Shown here: piece by piece, positions 1-5,236 of the stretch | Position numbering within the stretch: the stretch's first letter is position 1 | Layout: the number at the start of each line of letters is the position of its first letter | Origin: Clostridiales bacterium | GTDB taxonomy: Bacteria; Bacillota_B; Dehalobacteriia; UBA4068 | Reading direction: 5' to 3' | DNA length: 6,223 nt | Assembly: GCA_009782975.1 (NCBI GenBank) | Contig: WRIA01000035.1 | Coordinates: 1 to 6,223 of the forward strand | Made by a program: the position numbers and the translations under genes | Notes under the pieces: generated by a model | Told to the model about the DNA's origin: nothing | Seen by the model: only the letters and a program-made list of their open reading frames with translations | Databases searched by the model: none

Positions 1-12
1 TAAAAATACTAT

Positions 13-45
13 GTAAAAAAATAAAAAGATCGATATATCTATCGA
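13..45 (-). terminator. Weak hairpin plus T-rich tract after csrA, possible terminator
   Basis: On the coding strand TCGATA-GATA-TATCGA (45-30) forms a 6-bp stem with a 4-nt loop. It is followed by a T-rich run with few interruptions (TCTTTTTATTTTTTTAC, 29-13). The stem has only two G-C pairs, so as an intrinsic terminator it is weak. It overlaps the candidate promoter at 27-53; one reading may exclude the other. The rest of 1-87 is AT-rich and shows nothing further. Confidence 0.25.
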
Positions 46-53
46 CATTTTTA
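27..53 (-). promoter_or_regulatory. Sigma-28-like promoter candidate downstream of csrA
   Basis: On the coding strand TAAA (53-50) is followed after exactly 15 nt by ATCGATCT (34-27). The sigma-D/sigma-28 consensus is TAAA-N15-GCCGATAT; the -35 core and spacing match fully and the -10 box matches at five of eight positions. In related operons csrA is followed by the flagellin gene with a strong sigma-28 promoter, so a promoter firing out of the window is expected here. It lies 35 bp past the csrA stop, in AT-rich DNA where chance TAAA matches are common. It overlaps the hairpin at 30-45. Confidence 0.35.
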
Positions 54-87
54 CAATTATATTTGTGGCTATAACTATTTGTATATT

Positions 88-330
88 TCAGGGCGTTTTA
101 TCCGTTTTTTTTCCGCGCAGCGCGCTTAGGTCGAAAGTTACCATAGGCGCTTTAAGCGCCTGCTTATTGGTGTCTATAGTGGCGCGCAAAAGCTCCTCGC
201 GGAAGATCTTGATATGCCTTGGCGCGTCTATGCCCAGCTTTATTTTGTCGCCGTCGACGGCCAGCAGCGTTACCTTTACGTCATCGCCGATCAGTATGGT
301 TTCATTTATCTTGCGGGAGAGCACCAGCAT
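88..330 (-). CDS. csrA: Carbon storage regulator CsrA (flagellin translation repressor)
   Basis: An 80-residue RNA-binding protein that acts as a dimer on GGA motifs near ribosome sites; next to fliW its best-known target is the flagellin mRNA. The start MLVLSRKINETILIGDDVKV is nearly the canonical CsrA N-terminus. GDKIKLGIDAPRHIKIFREE (27-46) forms the remaining core strands, with the RNA-contacting positions L4, R6 and R44 in place. After the core the protein continues with a C-terminal extension (about 50-80) typical of FliW-partnered CsrA. Asn55 is present, at the position I recall as important for FliW binding in B. subtilis CsrA. ATG 330 is chosen because it gives the family start and has AAGGAGG 9 nt upstream; extending the frame upstream to 387 adds 19 unrelated residues. 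The start overlaps fliW by 29 bp. No gene follows within the window. Confidence 0.96.
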   Translation of the reverse strand: MLVLSRKINETILIGDDVKVTLLAVDGDKIKLGIDAPRHIKIFREELLRATIDTNKQALKAPMVTFDLSALRGKKTDKTP

Positions 331-787
331 CCGCTTCGTCCTCCTTGATAAGATTGCAGATAGTTTGAAAAACGGGGAAGCGTACATTGTATTCCCCGCT
401 GTTTATAATGATCTGCTTGGCCGATCCGCTGCGGTGGTTGATGATGATGGGCGCGACCAAATTGGCGGTCATCTGCTCTATATCCCGCTCCGGTATCAGT
501 ACCACGCTTACTACATATACATCTTCCGGCCCGTTAAGCGCTAACTCCTCCACATCCTCGTCGCTGATGTCGAAGGCATAGCCGGGGCAGATGGCAAAGG
601 CGTTTATGATGGGCAGACAAACTTCCGGCCTTTGGGTGGATTGCAGCCAGTGCAGGGGGTTGCTTTCCTCAAACTGTAAAATGGCGAATTCCGCGCAATC
701 CTCCAGACCGGGCAGTCCGCTTTTAAAGCGCAGCAGCTTTTTTTCGTCCACCTGCAAAGGGCCGAAACGCAAGGTATCTATTTCCAT
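302..787 (-). CDS. fliW: Flagellar assembly factor FliW
   Basis: A 161-residue cytoplasmic regulator. FliW binds flagellin; when flagellin is exported, free FliW binds CsrA and relieves its block on flagellin translation. Family segments are visible in order: FGPLQVDEKKLLRFKSGLPG (8-27) with the FxxGLPG signature and the following LEDCAEFAI, then PLHWLQSTQRPEVCLPIINA (44-63), an acidic beta segment at about 73-100 (ISDEDVEELALNGPEDVYVV), VAPIIINHRSGSAKQIIINS (111-130) and YNVRFPV (133-139). ATG 787 follows AGGAGG with a 5-nt spacer, and that site overlaps the stop of the upstream gene, which ends 9 bp away. The last ten codons overlap the start of csrA in another frame, giving an acidic tail (about 148-161: KEDEADAGALPQDK) beyond the conserved fold. 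B. subtilis FliW is slightly shorter, at about 143 residues. Confidence 0.95.
   Translation of the reverse strand: MEIDTLRFGPLQVDEKKLLRFKSGLPGLEDCAEFAILQFEESNPLHWLQSTQRPEVCLPIINAFAICPGYAFDISDEDVEELALNGPEDVYVVSVVLIPERDIEQMTANLVAPIIINHRSGSAKQIIINSGEYNVRFPVFQTICNLIKEDEADAGALPQDK
340..346 (-). promoter_or_regulatory. csrA ribosome-binding site inside fliW
   Basis: The coding strand reads AAGGAGG (346-340), 9 nt before the csrA ATG at 330. This consensus Shine-Dalgarno lies wholly within the 3' end of fliW. It also contains the GGA core that CsrA proteins recognise in target RNAs, so feedback on csrA translation is possible but unproven. Confidence 0.8.
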
Positions 788-796
788 ATATTCCTC

Positions 797-1402
797 CTAC
801 ACCTGTTCGTCCATTTGCGGGCCGTACATGGCGTTTATCACTTCGTCAGAGATAGTGATCTTTATATAGGGTTTTTCCCGCAGGAATATCTCCACCGAGT
901 GTGGCTCCACGGAAAAACTTGGCATATAGTCCGCCTGATCCCACTCTATCTGCATCTGTGCATTGCTCCAGGTTATATTGATATAGCCTGCTTCCCATTC
1001 TATGCTGGGCATATTTCCGTGCAGGCTTTCGGTATCGACGGAAGTTGCGTAGTCGTTGATGGCTTTGTTCATCTCCAGGGCATGGGCGTTTATGGCGGTG
1101 GTATCCGGGGCAAGGCTTTCGGCCTCCAATGTTATATCCGCCCCCGGGCGCAGTGTTTTAGCGCGCGGGGCTACCCTGGCCGGGGCATTCTGGTTGCGGG
1201 TAAGCACCGGGCGTTCCCCCCGCAGGCGCTGTGTTTCCACTTTAAAGGCCGGGGCTTTGCGCTCTACTTCCATTTGCGGACGTTCCGTAACTATGCGCAT
1301 TTTAGGGCGTGGGCTGGTATTTACCTCCACCCTGGCATTGGTGGTTTGAATGCCGATGCGCGCGGTCTGCTGTTCTATTTGTATCCTTGGAATATCCGGC
1401 AC
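797..1402 (-). CDS. yviE: DUF6470 (YviE-type) flagellar operon protein
   Basis: A 201-residue protein of the family that lies between flgL and fliW in Firmicutes (YviE in B. subtilis). Its role is not established to my knowledge; conserved position suggests a part in junction or flagellin assembly or its control. Numbering from GTG 1402, the N-terminus PDIPRIQIEQQTARIGIQTT resembles the family start (IPxLxIxxTxAxIGI). Residues about 24-62 repeat a short beta-strand-plus-turn unit: RVEVNTSPRPK, MRIVTERPQ, MEVERKAPA, FKVETQR. A very basic Arg/Pro/Ala stretch follows (about 58-88), then a helical linker. The C-terminal third (about 130-187) is aromatic and beta-rich (SIEWEAGYINITWSNAQMQI; PHSVEIFLREKPYIKI), as in homologues. 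No signal peptide or membrane segment is seen. The GTG start is preferred over ATG 1414 on ribosome-site grounds. The TAG stop overlaps the fliW ribosome site, implying tight coupling. Confidence 0.85.
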   Translation of the reverse strand: MPDIPRIQIEQQTARIGIQTTNARVEVNTSPRPKMRIVTERPQMEVERKAPAFKVETQRLRGERPVLTRNQNAPARVAPRAKTLRPGADITLEAESLAPDTTAINAHALEMNKAINDYATSVDTESLHGNMPSIEWEAGYINITWSNAQMQIEWDQADYMPSFSVEPHSVEIFLREKPYIKITISDEVINAMYGPQMDEQV

Positions 1403-1405
1403 AGT

Positions 1406-1420
1406 GATCACCATCCCTTT
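1406..1420 (-). promoter_or_regulatory. Extended ribosome-binding site that decides the DUF6470 gene start
   Basis: The coding strand reads AAAGGGATGGTGATC (1420-1406), close to the full anti-Shine-Dalgarno complement AAGGAGGTGATC. The GGTGATC part is a perfect match to it. It places the GTG at 1402 at normal spacing (8 nt after the second G of GGTG). The ATG at 1414-1412 lies inside this site, and its only possible upstream site (AAAAGGG) abuts it with no spacer, so that ATG is probably part of the ribosome site rather than the start. Confidence 0.65.
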
Positions 1421-1433
1421 TAAGTTGATAAAT

Positions 1434-2675
1434 TTAGCGGATAAAATCTACCAAAGTTTTTTGTATAACCATAGCACCGCTGGAAAGCGCGGCGTTATAC
1501 ACGTTCATGGCCATGGAAAAATTCATTATCAGCTCCGCCAGGTCGGCGTCCTCCGCGTCGGATTTTAACTGTGTATAGTTGATAAAATCCATCTCGTAGC
1601 GGTTGGATAGCATATCCAGGCGGTTCATACGCCCGCCCAGCTCGGCGGATTTGGCCAGCAGGCCGCTTTGCATATTTTGCAGTTGTGTTATGTAGGATTT
1701 TTGTATGTTCGGCACAGTTTGGCCGTTAATAAGGTCGTTGTACAGGTTATCCAGCATGGAATAGAGGTTTTCCGGCCCGGTGCCTACCAGGCCTATGCCG
1801 TTTAAAACAGCGTCCATCTTTATGCCCGTGCCTACCCAGAACTCTATCTGCTCGCCTTCCAGCTTTTCGAACAAAGCCTGGTATTCCGCGCCGTTGGCCG
1901 CAAAATCCGCGTTATAATCCGCTATATACAGATCCCGCGCGGCAATATAAGCATTGTAAGCGTCCAGTTTAGCCTGGTCAAAATCATCTACTTCTGGCGG
2001 CAGGTCTATATTATAGGCGGGGTCATAGCCGTCCGTGGTCTTTTGGGCGAATTTTTCGGCCAGCAAAAGTACACTCATAGAGGCCTTTTCTTTTACAGCA
2101 TCGTAGCCGGCATCCCCTGGTTTTAAAGAAAGGTCGTAGGCGGGGTCGTAATTAGGCACATATCTGGTAAGGTTGAGCCCGTTGAGCCACAGATCCCCGG
2201 TGGCTTTGTCCACCGAATAGGGCGGTTCCAGCTCGCTGCCGGGATAAGAGCCGGTGGTGTTGAAGCCGGAGAAGATATATTTGTTGCCGAAGGTGGAGTT
2301 CAGGGTCTGCAGCACATGATCGCGCAATTGCCCGATGTATTCCGCCATGATCCTTCTATCCGCTTCCGTTTTCACGTCGGTGGCGGCGTCTATCACGGTT
2401 TCGTAGGCCGATTTATAGACCTCGTTTAAGTCAAAAACACCGGTTTCCGCCTGGGTAAGCCAGCTTTTGGCCATTTTAACGCTTTCCTGATAACGCGCCA
2501 GGTTATCCAGCCTAAAACGCGCCTGCATACTGTACATGGTGCTTATGGGGTCATCGCTTATGTTGGCAAATTTGCGCCCGGTGGCCATCTGCGTTTGCAG
2601 CTTGCTGATACGGCTCAAATTGTTATTCAAATCGTGCAAAAAATTGCTTACCAGCATGGAATTGGTTATTCTCAT
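1434..2675 (-). CDS. flgL: Flagellar hook-associated protein 3, FlgL, with an enlarged central domain
   Basis: This 413-residue protein is the second hook-filament junction protein, between FlgK and flagellin. It is flagellin-like at both ends. The N-terminus MRITNSMLVSNFLHDLNNNL, then ISKLQTQMATGRKFANISDD (about 1-42), is typical of FlgL, and the C-terminal helices (about 340-413, including NFSMAMNVYNAALSSGAMVI and then QKTLVDFIR) complete the D0/D1 domain. GNKYIFSGFNTTGSY (130-144) is the usual D1-D2 junction. About 100 residues at 170-275 are extra compared with the ~300-residue FlgL common in Firmicutes. They are Tyr/Asp/Ala-rich and contain a duplicated YDPAY motif. After this the protein resumes with a FlgL-like segment (QIEFWVGTGIKMDAVLNGIG, about 276-295). 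The ATG at 2675 is chosen because it gives the canonical MRITNSM start, with GGGGGG 6 nt upstream. An in-frame TTG at 2693 lies upstream of that site and is unlikely. It ends 31 bp before the DUF6470 start. Confidence 0.96.
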   Translation of the reverse strand: MRITNSMLVSNFLHDLNNNLSRISKLQTQMATGRKFANISDDPISTMYSMQARFRLDNLARYQESVKMAKSWLTQAETGVFDLNEVYKSAYETVIDAATDVKTEADRRIMAEYIGQLRDHVLQTLNSTFGNKYIFSGFNTTGSYPGSELEPPYSVDKATGDLWLNGLNLTRYVPNYDPAYDLSLKPGDAGYDAVKEKASMSVLLLAEKFAQKTTDGYDPAYNIDLPPEVDDFDQAKLDAYNAYIAARDLYIADYNADFAANGAEYQALFEKLEGEQIEFWVGTGIKMDAVLNGIGLVGTGPENLYSMLDNLYNDLINGQTVPNIQKSYITQLQNMQSGLLAKSAELGGRMNRLDMLSNRYEMDFINYTQLKSDAEDADLAELIMNFSMAMNVYNAALSSGAMVIQKTLVDFIR

Positions 2676-2715
2676 AATAAACCCCCCAAACAACTATCGA
2701 TGATCGACGATCAAC
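2676..2715. repeat. Overlapping palindromes in the flgK-flgL gap
   Basis: Forty bases separate flgK from flgL. Two overlapping perfect inverted repeats sit at the flgK-proximal end: TCGAT-G-ATCGA at 2697-2707 and TGATCG-A-CGATCA at 2701-2713. The tract is low-complexity, built from GATC, CGAT and GATGATC units. As RNA the second can form a 5-bp stem with a 3-nt loop ahead of the flgL ribosome site GGGGGG (2687-2682). On the coding strand it also reads ATCGATAG, partly like a sigma-28 -10 box. Possible readings are an operator, an mRNA processing or stability hairpin, or degenerate repeat DNA. The palindromes are certain; a function is not. Confidence 0.6.
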
Positions 2716-4323
2716 TTATCTTCCTACCACGCCCATACGGTTTATCAGCGTTTCCAGCATCTCGTCCATGGTGGTTATCATACGCGCGCTGGCATCGTAG
2801 GAATGCTGGTATTTTATCATATTGGTCATTTCCTCGTCCAGGGAAACACCGCTGATGGAGGTGCGGTTATTGTCCAGGTTTAGCAGGTTGGAACCCATGG
2901 TGCCGGCCATGCTGTCGGCCTTTTTTATTGCTCCGGCCACTTCCACCGTAACGGTAGTCATAAAGCCAAATATATTGCCCACATTGTCTAAGGTGGTGCT
3001 GTTGATAAGGTCGGACAAGAGCAAGGCAATTTTATTATTGCCGCCCTTGGCTGTTTCGGAGTCCAGCAGAACTATCTCTTCGTCCGAGCAGGCTATATTC
3101 CATACGCTCGCCAGTATTTCGTCACTTATCTTAAAGTTGACTTTACCGCTTGAGTCGCAGATGATATCCGGCGGGCTGCCGAAAGCATCGAAAGGCACAA
3201 AGAAATCGACGCCGGTATGGGAATCTATGAGGATGCCGTTTTCGCTGCCGGGGAAAGTCCAGCCTTCCCGGTGTATCTTGTTTATCTCCGTTACTATGGC
3301 CCCGGCCAGTATGTTCAACTGCTTCATAAAATACGGTATGCCGGGGTTGGCGGCGTCCTCGCGATCCCGCAGTTGAAAATGCCCGGCCAGCTCCCCGCCT
3401 TTTACATTGTCTATATTCAATTCTTTAAGGAAGGTGGTGGGGTCGGCGGGGTCGATATCGGCGGGTTTTGTTGACATAGAATCAGGATCGACCAAAAACA
3501 GGCGGTAGTAATTACCTGCTTCTCCGGTAATGGGGTCGTCGTCCAGTACGGGAACTATTTTATTGGCGTGCAAGCCGTCCACCAGTACAAGCCCGCCCGC
3601 GGTCGTTACGTTTACATAGCCGTCCTTGGGAGAATACTCTATATCTATCAGGGCGGAAAGCTGATCCAGCAGAAGGTTGCGTTTATCCCGCAAGTCGTTG
3701 GCCATATGCATGGGGTTATCGAATTCGTAGTTGTTTATGGCCTTGTTTAACAGGGTTATTTGATCCGTGATGTCGTTTATGGCCTCGGCTGTACCCATAA
3801 CGGTCTGATTTTGCACATCCCGCTGCACCAAAAGATTGGTGTAGGTCTGCTGAAAGGCGTCTATCATGGTAATCGCGGCCTGGCGCGTTACCTCCCGCGG
3901 TTCCCTGTCGGAGGGGTTGCGTGTAAGCTCGGAAAAAGCGTTGAACAGATCCGTAATGGCTATGCGCAAGGGCCCGCCGCCGGAAAATTCGTCGTACAGC
4001 GGTTCTATATAGCGCAGGCCCTGGGCGCGGGTGGCCCACATGGAATAATCGCTCTGCCCGTTTCTGAACTGCATATCCAAAAACTCGTCCCGTATCTGAT
4101 CCAGTATCTTTAGCTCCACGCCGCCCCCGACCTTATAGGTATTAAGGGGCTTAAGGCGGTAAAGGGCATTATAGGGGTCTATAGATTGCGTGACCACCCT
4201 TTGCCTGGTATAGCCGGGCGTATCCACATTGGCGATATTGTGCGCTGTGACATCCATGCCCAGTTGGCTCATAAACAAGCCTGTTTTGGCTATCTCCATG
4301 CCGTAGAAGGTGGGTCGTATCAT
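2716..4323 (-). CDS. flgK: Flagellar hook-associated protein 1, FlgK
   Basis: A 535-residue axial protein that forms the first ring of the hook-filament junction after export through the flagellum. The N-terminal D0/D1 part has the rod-hook signature: GMEIAKTGLFMSQLGMDVTA followed by HNIANVDTPGYTRQ (about 9-41). FlgK-specific segments follow: a ring-forming helical region with LFNAFSELTRNPSDREPR at about 126-143, then GGELAGHFQLRDRED (309-323) and IPYFMKQLNILAGAIVTEIN with KIHREG (about 329-354). The C-terminal helix SGVSLDEEMTNMIKYQHSYD, then ASARMITTMDEMLETLINRM (491-530), matches the family end. An Asp/Pro-rich loop (about 278-300) and a variable domain (about 360-445) carry two cysteines, C389 and C412. 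ATG 4323 follows AGGAG with an 8-nt spacer. Length is normal for the family. flgN lies just upstream and flgL 40 bp downstream. Confidence 0.97.
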   Translation of the reverse strand: MIRPTFYGMEIAKTGLFMSQLGMDVTAHNIANVDTPGYTRQRVVTQSIDPYNALYRLKPLNTYKVGGGVELKILDQIRDEFLDMQFRNGQSDYSMWATRAQGLRYIEPLYDEFSGGGPLRIAITDLFNAFSELTRNPSDREPREVTRQAAITMIDAFQQTYTNLLVQRDVQNQTVMGTAEAINDITDQITLLNKAINNYEFDNPMHMANDLRDKRNLLLDQLSALIDIEYSPKDGYVNVTTAGGLVLVDGLHANKIVPVLDDDPITGEAGNYYRLFLVDPDSMSTKPADIDPADPTTFLKELNIDNVKGGELAGHFQLRDREDAANPGIPYFMKQLNILAGAIVTEINKIHREGWTFPGSENGILIDSHTGVDFFVPFDAFGSPPDIICDSSGKVNFKISDEILASVWNIACSDEEIVLLDSETAKGGNNKIALLLSDLINSTTLDNVGNIFGFMTTVTVEVAGAIKKADSMAGTMGSNLLNLDNNRTSISGVSLDEEMTNMIKYQHSYDASARMITTMDEMLETLINRMGVVGR

Positions 4324-4347
4324 GGGAAAGGCTCCTCTCTTTTATCT

Positions 4348-4863
4348 TCAGATTTGATGATCTATGATGCTGGGGCCGGCAGGGCTTTCCTCCGCCGTTT
4401 TGCCGTCCTCTCCGTAGAGGTTGTTTAAAGGGTCAACATTATCCGCCAGCAGGGATAGCATCAATTCGTTAAGTTCTATATTGGTTTGCAGCAGCAGGTT
4501 ATTGGTATCGTTGGCCTCTTTAAGCCCGTTAAGCAATGCCGAAAACTCCTCCGCCAGGTCTTGCAGTAATTTTTGCTTATCCTGGGGAGCGCTGGGCAGC
4601 AGTTCCCGCAAAGTAAGGGGCTTTTTGGGTAAGCCAAGGGCAGCCTGTATATCTGCAACGGCGGCAATGCGTTTTTTTTCCAGCGCGGCCAACTTTTTAA
4701 GCTGCGCCGATTGCTGCCGTACCAGGCTGTCCAATTTTTCCACATCGTTTTTTATAATGCTTTGGCGCTGTTCCTCCGACAGTTCCAATAACTGCCGGTT
4801 CACATCCATCTGCATATCAAGCAGGCCGAGCAAAGCCTCAAAATCGGCATGGGTCTCCGGCAT
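4348..4863 (-). CDS. flgN: Flagellar export chaperone FlgN
   Basis: A 171-residue, mostly helical and probably coiled-coil cytoplasmic protein. FlgN proteins hold FlgK and FlgL in an export-competent state and deliver them to the type III export gate. Heptad-like hydrophobic spacing runs through about 1-75 (FEALLGLLDMQMDVNRQLLE onward, including LDSLVRQQSAQLKKLAALEKKRIA) and again at about 100-145 (LLQDLAEEFSALLNGLKEAN, then LLLQTNIELNELMLSLLADN). A Leu/Pro-rich break lies between them. The second helix ends in DPLNNLYGEDG, like the short Asp/Gly/Tyr segment after the last helix of FlgN homologues. A polar tail follows. ATG 4863 is chosen because AAAGGAG lies 8 nt upstream; an in-frame TTG at 4887 would place that ribosome site inside the gene. 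It ends 24 bp before flgK, its expected client. FlgN families diverge greatly, so the call rests on size, helical character and position as well as sequence. Confidence 0.88.
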   Translation of the reverse strand: MPETHADFEALLGLLDMQMDVNRQLLELSEEQRQSIIKNDVEKLDSLVRQQSAQLKKLAALEKKRIAAVADIQAALGLPKKPLTLRELLPSAPQDKQKLLQDLAEEFSALLNGLKEANDTNNLLLQTNIELNELMLSLLADNVDPLNNLYGEDGKTAEESPAGPSIIDHQI

Positions 4864-4889
4864 GAAAGCATCTCCTTTGGCGGCCAAGC

Positions 4890-5183
4890 CTATTTATTAA
4901 CGGATATGTATTCATCCACTATCTTGGAAGCCACATTGTAGCTTTCTACATGATAGGAGCCGTTGTGGATCAGCGCGGATATATCCTCGATATGGGCCAG
5001 CTCCTCCGGGGTATGCGTATCCAGAGCCTCCTTTATCTTGCTGATAGTGGAGGAAAAGGAAACAACTTCCTCGGAAAGCGACACCTGATCCATGGATTGG
5101 ATGAAGTCGTTTACATGGGTTCCGGCCCGGGGCGTTTTGTAGGCCCGTATGGCCGTTTGGCCTGCTATTGGGTTGATTTTCAT
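4890..5183 (-). CDS. flgM: Anti-sigma-28 factor FlgM
   Basis: A 97-residue protein, the usual FlgM size. FlgM binds the flagellar sigma factor (sigma-28/sigma-D) and blocks late-gene transcription until it is lost, by export through the finished hook in the classical model. The start MKINPIAGQTAIRAYK resembles Gram-positive FlgM (MKIN...YK). The N-terminal third is polar and probably disordered. The conserved C-terminal sigma-binding helices fall at about 46-95: STISKIKEAL, then HIEDISALIHNGSYHVESYN and VASKIVDEYIS, matching the family pattern of 'KI..GxYxVdxxkvAxKiv'. ATG 5183 is preceded by GAGGG with a 6-nt spacer. It lies between yvyF and flgN, the standard Firmicute context, with a 26-bp gap to flgN. 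No sigma-28 gene is in the window. Confidence 0.93.
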   Translation of the reverse strand: MKINPIAGQTAIRAYKTPRAGTHVNDFIQSMDQVSLSEEVVSFSSTISKIKEALDTHTPEELAHIEDISALIHNGSYHVESYNVASKIVDEYISVNK

Positions 5184-5209
5184 AGTGATCCCTCGCTTTG
5201 CGTTGTGAT

Positions 5210-5236
5210 AGATCGGTAGTAGTTTATTTTTTCTTG
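5210..5236 (-). promoter_or_regulatory. Weak sigma-28-like promoter candidate upstream of flgM
   Basis: In the 40-bp yvyF-flgM gap the coding strand reads ACCGATCT at 5217-5210, which shares CCGAT and the final T with the sigma-D/sigma-28 -10 box (GCCGATAT). Exactly 15 nt upstream is CAAG (5236-5233), a poor match to the TAAA -35 element. In B. subtilis flgM has its own sigma-D promoter at the equivalent place, which makes the site worth recording. The -35 mismatch keeps confidence low. Confidence 0.22.

Noticed and set aside
331..387. N-terminal extension of csrA by 19 codons
   Set aside because: The family start is MLVLSRK and the consensus ribosome site serves ATG 330; the extra residues are frame-shifted fliW sequence.
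815..1423. Long plus-strand open frame of about 200 codons opposite the DUF6470 gene
   Set aside because: It is fully antisense to a recognisable family gene, resembles no family I know, and has a composition (His/Gly/Tyr/Cys-rich) typical of a frame shadow.
2676..2693. Six-codon upstream extension of flgL from a TTG
   Set aside because: It precedes the G-rich ribosome site, and MRITNSM at 2675 is the conserved start.
2822..3376. Plus-strand open frame of about 184 codons opposite flgK
   Set aside because: Antisense to a well-conserved FlgK region, Ser/Leu-rich shadow composition and no recognisable domain.
4864..4887. Eight-codon upstream extension of flgN from a TTG
   Set aside because: It would put the AAAGGAG ribosome site inside the gene; ATG 4863 is correctly spaced.
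4421..4900. Plus-strand open frame of about 159 codons opposite flgN
   Set aside because: Ser/Cys-rich mirror of a helical Leu/Glu/Gln-rich gene; no independent support.
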